Source: Salvator merianae (Eukaryota; Chordata; Lepidosauria; Squamata; Teiidae). From it: 64,000 nt of DNA. Shown here in pieces: positions 44,076-55,967 of this stretch; position 1 is the stretch's first letter; every line of letters starts with the position of its first letter. Where the stretch lies: assembly GCA_003586115.2 (NCBI GenBank), contig QVOM02000034.1:143602693-143666692 (forward strand), in the 5' to 3' direction. The position numbers and the translations under genes are program-made. Under the pieces are notes generated by a model. It was not told the origin of the DNA. It saw nothing but the letters and a program-made list of their open reading frames with translations, and made no database searches.

Positions 44076-45320
44076 TTCATGAAGGAAGTATATCAATATT
44101 AATTTGATTTTTTTATTATAGAAGTATATCTATAGTCCATACTACATTTGCACAAGTATTAGGCCTGCTTCAGTAAAAGGAAAAGCTGTGTGAAGTTTTA
44201 CTGTGTCAAAAGATAAAAAAGCAGTAGCAGATAAAGCAACCTTGTCAGGGATTAAAGAATGTAAACTATCTGTGTAATTATTGTTGCTAGAAAATATATT
44301 GGAATGTGCTAGTTTTCATGTTGCATTCTTTTTAGTTTGACACTTATAACATATGGAGACTTAGTGTCTGGGTCAATCATGGATCATAGATAGAGGAAAG
44401 GAACACATACCTCATTTTTTTCTGGATGTTCAGAATTTTACTTTTGATTGGATGGAGAGCAAAGAGTGTATAAAAAACAACTACACTTTATCAATAAACC
44501 ACTACACTTATCTCTGTGAGAGAGGCGTTGGTCTTTTCTGGCCAAAAAGTACTTTGTCTGTGTCTTTCTTTCTTGTGTTCCTTTTCTGTGAGATTTAGAG
44601 TTTATTCCCACAGCTCTGTGCTTACCTTGGGGTTTGGAAATTGGCAACATATGTACTTCCTCTGAAGACAATTGTTGGAACTCTGGCATGGAGGTAGGTA
44701 GGTATGCTGCTTTGAGATTATAGCTGGACTTCAGCAAGATTTTGAAGACTGTTCTGTTCAGTTCTGCCCTTGTGCATCAGGCATGGCATAGCAGTGACAG
44801 GGGGCATGGGCCAATTGCTGCCTGGGTAGGTGACACTTTGGGTGGAGAGTCAGCTGCATGGGAATGGAACAGCAATTCCAAATCTGCACACCTGCCAAGC
44901 TTGGTCCAGATCAAAAAATAGTCTCCAGCTTCTCCAAATGATCTTTGCTTATTTCACTCCTATAGGGGAAAATCTCATTTTTAGCATGGGAGTAGAGATA
45001 AAGAGGAAAGCTATCCCTACACATGGAATTAAAGGATAGAAGCATCCAGGACACAACTCCTGATGCTAACCCTTGCCTTTCATCTCCTTCCCCCAAACCT
45101 CCATCTATGTCACATGATGACAATTTGTTGGCTGCTGACACCATCCCTCCCCCCCCCCGCCCCCACCTTCAGCTAACCAAATATCTCAATGGTTATTTGG
45201 AACTTCTCATTGATTGGAATTGAATAAAAGGTGCTACATCTATCAGGGTGAGGAACCCAGCCATGAAAACTATTTGTTGGTGTGGTCACACCAAAACACC
45301 AATGCCATTGTTCCCTACTC
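44076..45320. other. No gene recognised; C-rich run at 45147-45165
   Basis: AT-rich DNA with a poly(C) tract. No exon or repeat family is identified. Confidence 0.4.
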
Positions 45321-45436
45321 CAGTGGTTCTCAGACCTGAGCATCCATATGTTGCTAAAGGACAACTTCCGTCATAGGCATTTGGACTGCTGGGAGCTGAA
45401 GGACAACATCTGGAAGACTAAATTTGAGAACCACTG
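45321..45436. mobile_element. hAT-type MITE (CAGTGGTTCTCA termini)
   Basis: 116 bp starting CAGTGGTTCTCAGACCTGAG and ending ATTTGAGAACCACTG: 12-bp inverted ends with one mismatch. Flanking octamers CCCTACTC and CACTATAC agree at 5 of 8 positions, compatible with a decayed 8-bp hAT duplication. The interior ...GCTGGGAGCTGAAGGACAAC is typical of reptile and mammal hAT MITEs. Confidence 0.82.
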
Positions 45437-46511
45437 CACTATACCAATGTTGTGATTCCAGAATTTGTCATTCTATTCTTTTGAGCAGGTACTCTTTCTA
45501 GGTTCTGGAGAAGTCTCCAGGACACATTGTGAGTGGCCTAGTCCAGCCCTGCATTCATCAGCGGATGGATGTAACTCAAAACAATTCTTGTCAGCTGTGG
45601 CAAATTCTTGAAAATAAGACAAAGACCATCCTTCAGTAACTTGCCTTGAGTTTGCAAAAGCAGGAATAACATGGAATTGATTTATGAGCCTTTATTCTTT
45701 GAAATAAATGAGTACACTATGAGAAAGTAGTACTTATTTCTGTGTGGCATGTGAAGAGGAAATTCTGGAGATGTATGCCTGCAGTTGACTCTGCAACTTC
45801 CACAGGATATATGTCTGTTCCATGATTCCAGTTGCTCACATTTATGCACCTATTGTACTCATTTCCTTGTTTCTTTTCCTACTTGCCATATTGTGAATCT
45901 GCATATATAATGGAGCCACATTTGTTGGAATTGTTATGAGAGAGAGTGCAGTCCTCTTTGGACTGCTTGGTTATACTGCAACTGCTCTCTGGGTCAGCTC
46001 TTTGGTCACTCAGGTTTCTGAACTGACTTCCTTTGTAGCAGTACAGGGTAAAATTTCACACTGGAATGGTTACTGCTGAAGTGGAATAGGGCCCACCACA
46101 TTTGAATGGCTTGTACTGCTCCAAGCCTGTACTAGAGTGTTTCTAGTGTGTTGTCCACTTCAGCAGCAGGTGTTCCCCTTTGGCTGGGCCCAGCTGTGTG
46201 GTTTTGGAGGCAACTCACAAGGATCGCCACAAATTGATGTACTCAGACTTCTTTACTTCCAGCTTCACTGAATTGCCAAAGAGACAGGAGGGTCTAATTG
46301 GCTTCAGCAGTGTTGAGAAGTCCATTCTGAAGTATCTGTGAGAACCAATGGAAAGCGAGGACAGGGTGCCATCTGAGGTTTGGGAAAAGCATTGACAAAT
46401 CTGGCTCAATTTGGAAGCTGTTGTTTGGAAGTACACGGTGGGGAATGTGGTGACATCCCATTGGTTTTATGTGGAAGTTCAGCTGGTGCAGCAGCTCATT
46501 TTTTTAAAGGC

Positions 46512-46513
<2 letters not shown>
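45437..46513. other. No gene recognised; hairpin at 46073-46167
   Basis: CTGCTGAAGTGGA (46073-46085) pairs exactly with TCCACTTCAGCAG (46155-46167). The surroundings hint at a small decayed MITE, but ends are not definable. Nothing else is recognised. Confidence 0.45.

Positions 46514-46553
<40 letters not shown>
46514..46553. repeat. (AC)n microsatellite
   Basis: Twenty uninterrupted AC units. Confidence 0.98.
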
Positions 46554-46554
<1 letters not shown>

Positions 46555-46717
46555 AGTTGGGCTATCCTGAACTGTCCTTGGGGAATGAGGGACCATAGGT
46601 GATCCTCATCCTGCAGCACCAAGGGTAGCCAGAAATAAATAAATATTAGATATACCATGAAACATTTTTCCCACAGAAAAAGGGAAAAGGTGGGAAGGGC
46701 AAGAAGGTGTGGAAAGG

Positions 46718-47023
46718 GCTATTCACATAGTGCAGACTATCCCATGATACACTGGGCAAATCAGGGAACCTAGTCTACGATGGGCGGGGTTGTCAGTGGC
46801 ACATTGCAGGCCCATTCTGGCAAGGGCACCAGCCCCTTGGCAGTGGTATACTAGACCAGTGGCTGATGTGCTGCCTTCACATGAGCCACTGGCCTGGTAT
46901 ACTAGTTGGAATGCTGAGTGGCCCACCTGCAAGTGGCCCACACTTATAGTAGGCTATGGCACCATTTTTGCACCAAAGCCAGGAGTACTCCTGAGCCTAT
47001 CGGCCCAGTGTAGATGCAACCAA
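46718..47023. mobile_element. Possible MITE with GGCTATTCACA/TGTAGATGC ends
   Basis: Left GGCTATTCACATAGTGCAGAC and the right end (complement GGTTGCATCTACACTGGGCC) are weakly inverted. The interior has repeated GGTATACTAG and GTGGCCCAC motifs in opposite orientation around the centre. GGAACCTAGTCTACGATGGG resembles CTAACCTGGTCTATGCTGCA at 62379. Tentative. Confidence 0.35.
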
Positions 47024-48414
47024 AGACTCAGATTTTAACAGCCATGAATAGGAATTTTGTTTGCTCTGTTTTTCTACCTTTTCAATCTTGCTGCAAGCCA
47101 AAAAAGTGCAGGGTGTTGCTAAGGCAGCAGAATACAGAGATGGGGACTTTAGCTGAAATAGGGGCTTTCTCACTGAATGAGAAGCACTTTCTATTCTTGT
47201 TAAATTATGATTGGCTTTAAGCCAACCATTCTAACTTCATCATTATGGAAACTTTATGGCATATCTAATAAGCCACTTATGTAAAGGCCAGTAGCAACCT
47301 GAACTTTACTCTCTATATACATAATGGCTTCACAGCATAGATATAAAGCTTCTTTGCTGAAACACTTTTCTAAGTGAGCTTGGTTTTGCCTAAGTCTCTT
47401 GATGTACAAGATTTGAGGTGTGTGTGTGTTTGTGTGTGACTTCAAGCTAAAATGAAGATCTTTCCTTTCATTTAAGCAAACCAGGCTGTTGTCAAAGTAA
47501 AAATAGCATTGGGCTTCGGAAGGTAGGGTTAGTGAGCTCAATTTCCATGAATATTCAGTGTTTTTCATATTACAGCTCTGCTCATTGATCATGCATATGG
47601 AACGCTAATGGCATTCTGGGTGCTGAATTAAACTCTGTCTTTATAGCTTGCAATTCTGTTCACTTTGGAGGTCACGGAGAGCGGCAACACTGCTTCTTTG
47701 CTTTTAAAAAGCTCTGTAAACACATTCCCATTCAGCCATTGCTTCAAGCTAACATCCACAAGGACATCACTAAGAGTTAATTCAGTACAAACAAAGCTCT
47801 GCAAATCTTTAGGGAAAAAATTTAGCTGGGAGAATAACATGCATAGAATCAAGCAGTTAATCCTAATGATCCTCCCTCCCTCTGTCCCTAATCCAGGAAT
47901 ATATGCTCCACCAGTGACCTCGGAGTCTTCATGCCTGCTTCTATGTTGCATTATAGCTCACAACTTAGAAGTACTTTCATGCTGGATTTATAACTGTTTG
48001 GAAGTTTATTAGGTAAAGTTCCCTAATAAACAAGAAATAATGAGGCCATAGAGAGGACCATAGTAGCATAATTCTTCTTGGCATGCACACCGTGGCTGCT
48101 GATACTCATTTTTCCTTTGGCTTTTGTTGTGTGCAAAAGGATGACTAGTACAGAGTAAACAAGGATTGGAGACAAGTGTTTGTTTAGACTTTAAACCTAT
48201 CCTCCACCTATTAGATCTTCCCTTAAATGCATGGCTCAGACAGATAAGATTGTCCTCCACTGCTTCCTTTTTGGCAACATTGAGTCAGGTTTTAGTCCTG
48301 GCAACTATATGGACAAGTGGTCACTATTTTAAAGTCTTTCTTAGGGCCTGGTAGGTCTTCCAAGAACATTCTAATAGTCTCTATGAGTCCCATAGACCAA
48401 TGGTGCTGGGTGAA
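47024..48414. other. No gene recognised
   Basis: AT-rich DNA with a short GT repeat near 47418-47437. Frames of 107-115 codons on both strands (47628-48012) overlap antisense to each other and carry no domain. Confidence 0.4.
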
Positions 48415-48730
48415 AAAAATATTTCCCCTTGCCAGCCTTAACTCTCCTGCCCACCAGCTTCATAGAGTGTCCCCTGGTTCTAGTGTTGTGTGACAGGGAA
48501 AATATTTTTTCTCTATCCACCTTTTCCACAACATCCATGATTTTATATAGTTCAGGTAGGCCATCTCTTAAAGGGTAAAGAGGCCTAGATGTTACAGCCT
48601 TATTTCATAAGGGAGGTGTTCCAGCTTGCCCTTCCCTGCCCTTTTTCTAGTTCCACAATATCCTTTCTGAGGTGGGGTGGCCAGAATTCTACACAATATT
48701 CCACAAGCGGTCTCTTATTAACACAGCCTT
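48415..48730 (-). mobile_element. CR1 LINE fragment
   Basis: Antisense CR1 3' coding region. CATAGAGTGTCCCCTGGTTC, TGTGTGACAGGGAAAATATT, ATCCACCTTTTCCACAACAT, CTTATTTCATAAGGGAGGTG, and TGGCCAGAATTCTACACAAT are hallmark blocks of sauropsid CR1 read from its minus strand. It ends near 48730, where the LTR-like copy begins. Confidence 0.85.
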
Positions 48731-48734
48731 TTAG

Positions 48735-49463
48735 TCCCATCCTTGGGCAGAACTAAGGTTAGGCACAACGGCCAAGTTCTGGATGTGCATAAAAATGCAC
48801 ATCAGTAGCAAACAGATACAAGCCCCCTTGTCACCTACTGCTTAAGCTGCTGTCATCTTGAAGCCCCTGCTGCTGTCTCGCTGCTTTAGCCTGAAGCAGA
48901 TCGGCTTGCCTTGCTACAATCTGCTCCAGTGTTGCACTCTCCTGGAGCTCATCCACTCTGCTTGAAGAATTGCGCTGGACACCAGAGCTTCCTTGTTCAC
49001 ACCAAATTCATGCTCTCAACCCCCCTTCCACCTCTGAATGTGAGAAATGGCTGCTGCTGACCAAGCTAGGGTCCACTTTTACTAGAAAAGGATATATTTA
49101 GGGCATATTTTCCCTTCTTTTCCCTCCTTTCCCCTCCTTACAATGCTTACCTGTCAAAATTGATCACAACTGACTGCTCCATTCATAAAAAGAGAATTTT
49201 TTAAACCTTATTTGACCCCTTGTGCATGCTCAGTATGCTGCAAGGAAAGAGACCTCTAGGTTTCTGTGAAGGAACTAGAGCTATTCTGTAATTTGACAAC
49301 TTGCCCCGCTCTATTTTTCTTGTCCCCTGACTATTCTACTGTGGAGTTATTGTACCAGTTTTATCTTTTTTAAAACCCTAGCATTAAGATCCCATTGAAC
49401 TCTTGCTTCCTGGATAAACTATTTCCCATTACAACCAGTCTTCCTAGTGCATGGCTTATAACA
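48735..49463 (+). mobile_element. LTR-like repeat, family L copy 3
   Basis: ATAAAAATGCACATC (about 48790) may be the TATA region. CCACCTCTGAATGTGAGAAA (about 49029) corresponds to the GAGGGTGAGAAC motif of other copies. TTTTTCTTGTCCCCTGA, GTACCAGTTTTATCTTTTTT, GGATAAACTATTTCCCATTA, and TTCCTAGTGCATGGCTTATA followed by ACA form the shared 3' part. The poly(A) signal is not intact in this copy. The 5' boundary is uncertain. Confidence 0.48.
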
Positions 49464-50479
49464 GTTTAAACATGTATCACTAACACTGGCTCCTCTCCAG
49501 CACTGTCTACCAGCCTATCTAGATACATGTGATGTCTGCAACTTTTGCACTTTACAGGTATCTCACCATGCAATCAAAATTACATATCACAAACCTGTCT
49601 TTTATCATTCTAATAACCAAATCACTTATTACAAGGTGTCCCCCTCCTGCTACCCTTGGATGAATACCCTCGATGCAAGATATAGGTACATCTACTAAGG
49701 AAGGGCTCTTGTCCCTCTTCCTCAGCCTGATGTTCTCTCCCCGTGACACTTTCCCTCCCCAAGGCTGTCCACTGTGAAGCTACTGCATTCCTGAGGGCCT
49801 CATCCTCATGCCTGTCTATGACTTTGCTTCTCCAGGTCTTCTACTTTGGTTTCAGGGAGAAGCCCATTCCTTGAGAGCCAGGAGCTCATTATAACAAGAA
49901 CCCACCATGATTTCTTCTCTCAGGCAGATAGTCATACATATGGTGGTCAAGGCAAAACACTGCAAACCCCCCCCCCCCTTTTTGCTGGCTATCTGCCTTC
50001 ATTAGTTTTAAATTTTTTGTTGCTACTTATTTTAATTTTTAAAATTACTTAAATTATTATTTTAGTTTTGGTTACTATTTAGATTATTTTTCTTTTTTGA
50101 ATTATTTAAATTATTCTTTCAGATTGTAATTTAAATTATTTTATTTCTTTTACTTTTAGAACTTATTTTTAGTTTTTGATACAGTTTAATTTATTTTACT
50201 TTTCAATAAATTTAATTAGTTTTTAAAAACCTTTTTATTTCTTCATATATTTTGCATGACTTTAGGCATGTGGGCCACTCTTCAGAGTCACCAGCAACTG
50301 CAAGTCCCTCTTCACTCAGAACAGGTGCTTAGGCTAGGTTAGGAAAAAACAACAACCAAAAACCTATAGCAGCTAAACCAGTCACACACTAGATGTACAA
50401 CAATCTCTCTGAAACCCAGAGGATCCACCCCACAAACTTAACAGAGCACCAACAGTTATTCCTCCAAATTTCTCTGCAA
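49464..50479. repeat. C12 run (49967-49978) and AT-rich low-complexity tract
   Basis: A run of 12 C is followed by about 270 bp of almost pure A/T (about 49979-50250) with repeated AATTATTT and TTTTAATTT words. No gene is seen in the rest of the interval. Confidence 0.8.
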
Positions 50480-51238
50480 AATTTGTGTTACCTTTCCTTG
50501 GAGAGCAGCATTCTCCCTGGACCTCAATCTGTACTTTGGCTAAGTTACAGAACCAAAGAACTCTTTGCTTGTATCTGAGGGTTCAGGGTTGTACTTTCCT
50601 GGAGCTTGGCAGCCCAGCTGGAACACTTTACTGGACTTCGGAGCCTCCATGCAGCAGCAAACCAGCAAACCCCATCCCCCTCTTCACCTCTGAGGGTGAG
50701 ATCTGACTGGTCCCAATTGAATTAGGGCTAACTTTAGTAGAATAGGGAAGAATTTAAGCAGATTTCACCCTCTTTCACCTTCTGACTAACACTTTCTAGC
50801 TGTCAAAAAATGTCCTTAAATGAATCTTCCATTCATGAAAGAGAACATACTGGGATTTTTCGCCTTATTTGACCTTTCCACTCAAGCTCAGCACACAGCA
50901 AGGAGGGAGAGCTCTGTCTGTCACTACACAGGAACTGGGAGCTGCTCCATAGCTTTGAAAGCTTCCCTCTCCCAGTTGACTATCAAAATCTGTTGTGTTG
51001 GTATTTTTATGCCTTTTCAGAGCGTTTGCTACGGTTTTAATAAAGTTTACTTCTTAATTTCACTTGAACTCAGTTTGGATGTATTTTTCTTGTCCCCCGA
51101 TTGTTCAGTTATGGGGTTACCATACCAGTTTACCATTTTTGAAGCTATAGAAGAAAGATCTCATTTTAAGATCTAGGTGCCTGGGTAAGCTTCTTCTACA
51201 TTAAAACCGGTACTCCCAGTGGATAGCTCGCTATAACA
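50480..51238 (+). mobile_element. LTR-like repeat, family L copy 4
   Basis: CACCTCTGAGGGTGAGATCT (about 50685), then a poly(A) signal in TTTTAATAAAGTTTAC (about 51035), TTTTTCTTGTCCCCCGA, ATACCAGTTTACCATTTTTG, GCCTGGGTAAGCTTC, CCAGTGGATAGCTCGCTATA and ACA at 51238. The 3' half can be aligned by eye with 48735-49463 and 27725-28378. A family D element starts immediately afterwards. Confidence 0.52.
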
Positions 51239-51566
51239 GAAGTGTGAATGGCTTAGCCAGGACAGGTTGGATTGCCATGGCAATGTGCAAGGCAACATCT
51301 GGAGTGCACTCATACATTGTCATGGTGATCTTGATGCTGCACGTGATTGCACAGCTGCAGTTATGCCATCACTTACTGCCCCACACCTGTAAGAGAGTGC
51401 GTAAACAGCTGTCCAGGAGCAATTCAGACACTCTCAGTAAGTGCATGGACTGCTTTTTAGCACTCCACCACTGGATGTTTCTGGGGAGCCTGTGACACTT
51501 CTGGTGTGATGGGTCTCACCAGTGAGCAGACAGGTGTTCACTAACTGGTTAGTGTGAACAGGTCCT
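51239..51566. mobile_element. MITE-like element, family D copy 3
   Basis: The right end is the complement of TAGGACCTGTTCACACTAAC. Shared interior blocks are GGATTGCCATGGCAATG, GGCAACATCTGGAGTGCAC and GTGATTGCACAGCTGCAG. The left terminus is missing or lies on the other side of the adjoining LTR-like copy. Confidence 0.52.
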
Positions 51567-51977
51567 ATGCTGCAGATCCCTTGGGATAAGGTGGGGCAAA
51601 AACATACTGTATAGTGGTATACTGTACTTCAATACTTCAAAATTACTTGGGAGACAGGAACAAACTGTAATCAAAGGGCATTGGCAAAAGAGGCATAAAA
51701 CACAAACTTGAAGCTACAACTATTGACATTTTCCTTTTATTGCTCATTGGCATTTATGTCTGAACCTTCTTTTACTTTTGCTACTTTGAGAGCTATCTAG
51801 GCATTTATGTAGCAAGAAAATTAGTGAGGTGACATATCCAGGCAGGTGTTAAGTGATAACCAGACATATTTCTCTTGGTATTGTGATGTAGATGACACAG
51901 TTCTAAGACTGCTATTGTTCAGAAGCAAGAGACTGTAATTGTCTGATGCTAATCACAATTTTACTGTCTCAAGAATT
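51567..51977. other. No gene recognised
   Basis: AT-rich spacer with nothing identified. Confidence 0.4.
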
Positions 51978-52065
51978 AGGCTGCAATCTTGTGTATATCC
52001 TTGCATAGCAATAAGCTCTATCAAAAACAGTAGGATTTACTCCCAAGTAAATAGGCATGTTAACT
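51978..52065. mobile_element. Small palindromic MITE of reptile type
   Basis: GGCTGCAATCTTGTGTATAT, AATAAGCTCTATC, GTAGGATTTACTCCCAAGTA and ATAGGCATG match the layout of a common sauropsid palindromic repeat (TGCAATCCTAT..., CCCATTGA..., GGACTTACT...GAGTA, GACATGCATAGGAT). Family identity is from memory and needs a database check. Confidence 0.5.
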
Positions 52066-53714
52066 GCTTTATACTTATGCCTTCCCTCCCCCCAAGTTCA
52101 CTAGGATCCTCAATGGTGTTTTTGTAAAATTTTCTCTTGTCTTAGCTAGTATCTTTTTAAAAAAAGCTGGCAGCACATAATACAATGATACCAATACACA
52201 AAAGACAGGAAAGCTTGTTTATTTAAATATAAAAAGAACTGTAGGTAAGGGATAATAAGGAAAAAGTTGTATAAGTTCATATCTAATATTGTATTCCTGC
52301 CCTACCTTGAAATTTAGCAGATATTGAAGAATATCAAATTCTGTGAATGTGTTGTAGCTGTTGAATATATAACTCTGCTATATATATTTAGTTCACTGGG
52401 ACATGATATTGGACTTGTGTGCTGGTCCCAATGACATGAAAACAAATCCTAGTCATTGAGCTTAGTGGACATTATCCCCGGATGCATTTTTTTTTTTTTT
52501 TTGTGGCAGAGTGATTTACAACAGTGAGAGCCCTAGGTGTTTTATTTTGACTAGTGACAATATTTTAATGCAGAATTAATTAAACCTGCTGCTTGAAACT
52601 TCATTTGCAATTGGATGTCGTGTTCACTTCTTGATCAAATAAGCGTTTTATGGCCTGTAAGTTACTCACTTGCCCAGAGAATAGGGATGTTAAAGTAACT
52701 GATTAAGTTACCAGATTATTTATTTGAAAAATGTAGTGTAAAGGAGTCATTGCTCTTGACTTTGGCATGAAAAGTGAATGAGATGACTTCCTTTCATTTG
52801 TCATAGCTAGACTTGTTATTTCTGCATGAACAATGATGGCAGAGTATGTGATCATGGGTGGAAAAGTCAGTGAGTCTGCACTACTTTTTGCATAGTTTGC
52901 AGTTGCTTAAGCCTTAAGATTATCCTGTAGGACTTTTAAAAGTCTTTGACATGGAGGAGAGGAGCCCCAAATCAAAGGCATTCTATTAAATGTAACATTC
53001 ATTAAATGTTTCCACACAACACATTTTTAATATAAATATTTAATATTTTTATGACCCGTGCTATCTTAGTACACACCATTTTGTCACTATGGCATGTTCT
53101 TTCTGCCTTCTGAGAATTAATTTGAGGGAAGGGAGGGATGGAGAAAGACAGTTGCTGAAAGGGTGGCTGCCCTGGGAGGGATTGCACATTAAGAAAAGTA
53201 CCAGAGGAAGCAGAAGGAGCGAGAGGAGGCAGAGATGTGCTAAACTGGTTCTACGGAGAGATTAAACTGAACCCCCAGAAAGTTCAAGGCTTCAGTTCAT
53301 TACTGATCTGACAGGGGTTCTAACTAAACTCCACAATCTCTCTTCTTTCATGCTGAAATGAGTCTTGAGCCACTGCAACAAAACATTGTTTTCCATTAGG
53401 GGAGGCTGGGAATGCAATGTGGGTTTTGACAAACCAGTTTGTCAGTGGATATGGTTCAGTCCAAGGCTAACTGAACTGTAAAAAAAAAAGAAAGAAGAGG
53501 AAGTAAATAAAAAAGGTGCATATCCCTAGAAGGCAGTGATTATAACATGGAGGAAGCAGAGGCATAGAGAATGCAGATCCTACTTGCTGGAAGCTCTCTC
53601 TGTGAGCTCTAGCTTTGATTGATTGGTGTGGCAAGGACTCTTCAGGATTGCCCCATGGAGTGTCTGTTAAGAAAGGGGGGAAGAAAGAGCAGGCATTGTG
53701 TGAATCAACCCTAA
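52066..53714. other. No gene recognised; T16 run at 52487-52502
   Basis: AT-rich DNA with a poly(T) run and several short A runs. No exon is identified. Confidence 0.4.
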
Positions 53715-54379
53715 ACAGTTTTAGTATTGAGAAGAAGAGAAAAAAAAAATCTCCCTATCCACCTAGTTCACATCATGCATAATTTTGAACACCTTTATCA
53801 TGTTCCTTCTTACTTCCCTCCCTTCTAGACAGAAAAACACCAAACATTGGTTGTGTTAGCTTAGAGACACATGCTTTTTTGTGTGTGATTATACCTGTAG
53901 TCACTGACTTTAGAATCTTTACAAACAGATATATTCTTTGTAAGCTGTGGCGTTCAAAACTATACACAGTATTCCAGTTGCAGTCAGATAGTTTAAAGAT
54001 TATCATTACAATATTAATATTTTTGTTTTAAGTATTGTTTCTTACTGTGTTAACACTTTCACTGAACTGGCTACTATTTCACTGTTTACTTTCAGATCAG
54101 TCACAGTTAGCTTAGATTCCTTGTATTTGAGTACTTCAGATTTTTTTGCTGCAGCATGCATTACTTTACACTTGTTCACTTTGAACATAACCTCCATTGT
54201 GATGCCCAGTTCTCCAATGTGCACAGATCCATGTGGAGCTCTTCATAGATCCATTTTGCTCCAAAAAATTTGGTGTCATTAACAAACTTGATCTTTCCAT
54301 TGGTTGTGCCTGCCTCCAGATTTAAGAATACATTAAAAAGCACAGGTCCCAGGACTTATCACTGGGGGATCATGAACTT
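53715..54379 (-). pseudogene. CR1 LINE reverse transcriptase fragment
   Basis: Minus-strand CR1 ORF2 relic. One frame (54224-54042) reads ...FKVNKCKVMHAAAKKSEV..YKESKLTVTDLKVN...SSVKVLTQ, the CR1 stretch after the catalytic box (FN.SKCKVMH.GA...). Nearby antisense blocks are AATTTGGTGTCATTAACAAA, GCACAGGTCCCAGGACTTAT and CTATACACAGTATTCCAG. Stops and frameshifts are present. It ends sharply at about 54379 against the Tc1-like element. Confidence 0.82.
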
Positions 54380-55755
54380 CCTGTTTAAGATCCTGCCACA
54401 GTATCTCAGTGAAGTTTATGTGAAGACTTTGATTAGGCTGATCCAGAACATCAATTTTGTTTCTTTTCAGTCATTCAGAGGTGGACTTGCTTTTGTGCTT
54501 TGGATTGTTCTCTTGCTGTATACCCCAATCAGAGGTGGCTGCCAGCTTTAAGCCTGGGTGTTCGTGTCCTGCACAAAGCATGCCATGGCTGTTTGTGTGG
54601 TCCCCTGCTGTGGCAGTACGGAGGCCCAAAGGCCCTGCAAACAGCCATAGCATGCTATACTCAGGACACAAACAGAAGGGCTTAAAACCGGCGTCCACTG
54701 CTGACCCCAACCGAACCTGAGTTTCAGATCATGGACTAAGGACCAAGCATCCTCTCTCAGGGTTTTCTGGTAGATAGCAGAATTCATGGTTCTGTCAATA
54801 TGGCAAGTCACCCAGGTCCTGAAGCAGCAAACCATCCCCACATCATCACACTACCATCACCACATTTGACTGTTGATACAATGTTCTTTTTATGGAATGC
54901 TGTGTTAGCTGTACATCAGATGCCACAGGATCCACATCTTCCAAAGTGTTCTACCTTCAATTTAACAGTCTATAGAACATTGTCCCCAAAGACTTTTGGG
55001 TCATCAATATATTTTTTGGCAAATGGGAGTCAAGCCTTTATCTTCCTTTTGGTTAGCAGTGTTTTTCACCTTGAAACTCTCCCATGGATAGCATTTTTGC
55101 CCAATGTCTTCTAATGGTAGAATCATGAATGCTTGCCTTATATGAGGTGAGCAAATCCTATAGTTCCTTAGAAGTTCACCTGGATTCATTTGTGACTCCT
55201 GCATGAGTCATCGATGTGCTCTTGGAGAAATTTTGATAGGCCAGAACACTTCTGGGAAGAGTCACCAGAATAATGGGGATAATGGCTCTCACTGTGACTG
55301 CTGGAGTCCCAGAAACAGCCTTGTAACCCTTTCCAGACTGCTATATCTCAATTAATTTCTTTCTCATCTCTTACATAATTTATTTTCATCATGGCACAGT
55401 GAACTGGTTATTGAGATTTTTTAGCCTGCTCCACATTGCTTTTATTTGATGATTGGATTAAACAGGACTGGCAATAATCAAACCTGGATGTATCAACTCT
55501 AATTAAACTCAATTATCAGTTACATTTGGTTAATTGGTTGACTGAGTAACTAAGGGAGGAATTTTTCACATGGGTGTTTATAGGTGTTGGATAACTTTTC
55601 CTTCAGAAAATGATAATTTGAAAGCTGTATTTTGTGTTTACTCAGGTTGCCTTTGGCTCATATTAAATTTTGTTTGAAGATCTGAAACAATTAAGTATGA
55701 CAAATATCAAAAATATAAAATCAGAAAGGAGGCAAATACTATTTTGTGGCACTAT
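54380..55755 (-). pseudogene. Degenerate Tc1-like transposon and transposase
   Basis: Minus-strand relic of a Tc1/mariner element. Transposase pieces include GDGSVMMWG.FAASGPG (about 54860-54800), DRTMNSAIYQKTL and LKLRFGWGQQ, then after an inserted MITE QQENNPKHKSKSTSE (family: QQDNDPKHTSKSTSEW, so the catalytic Asp is Glu here). N-terminal parts lie toward 55390 with several stops. Past the start, the 5' non-coding region continues to a CAAATACTATTTTGTGGCAC terminus at about 55755. The left terminal repeat is not seen. This family is known from fish, amphibians and lampreys and has been linked to horizontal transfer. Confidence 0.83.
54530..54703. mobile_element. hAT-type MITE nested in the Tc1-like transposase
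   Basis: 174 bp. Left end CAGAGGTGGCTGCCAGCTTT and complement of right end CAGCAGTGGACGCCGGTTTT, followed in both arms by AAGCC and ...ATGGCTGTTTG (about 60-bp arms with mismatches). It is flanked by ACCCCAAT (54522-54529) and ACCCCAAC (54704-54711), an 8-bp duplication with one change, as hAT elements make. It falls within the QQDN codons of the transposase, so it arrived after the Tc1-like element. Confidence 0.88.
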
Positions 55756-55967
55756 AATCTTGAGATGCTCTAATTGTGTGTATTTATATACCTGGACTAC
55801 CCTGTTTTTGTTTGTTTTGTTTTTTTTCTGAATTTTTGGATTGAGGGGGCAGGAATCAGAATTTGGTTTTCCTGAAACTAAGCTCTGTTCCCCCTCCCTA
55901 CCTTTTATAATCAGCAGAGTGACCTACATTTTGTAACAACACTATCTGATTGGCACTTAGTCTGCTC
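55756..55967. other. No gene recognised
   Basis: Short spacer with T-rich runs. Confidence 0.4.

Noticed and set aside
47628..48012. Overlapping antisense frames of 107 and 115 codons
   Set aside because: Neither has a recognisable domain, and both are open over the same stretch, which is typical of chance.
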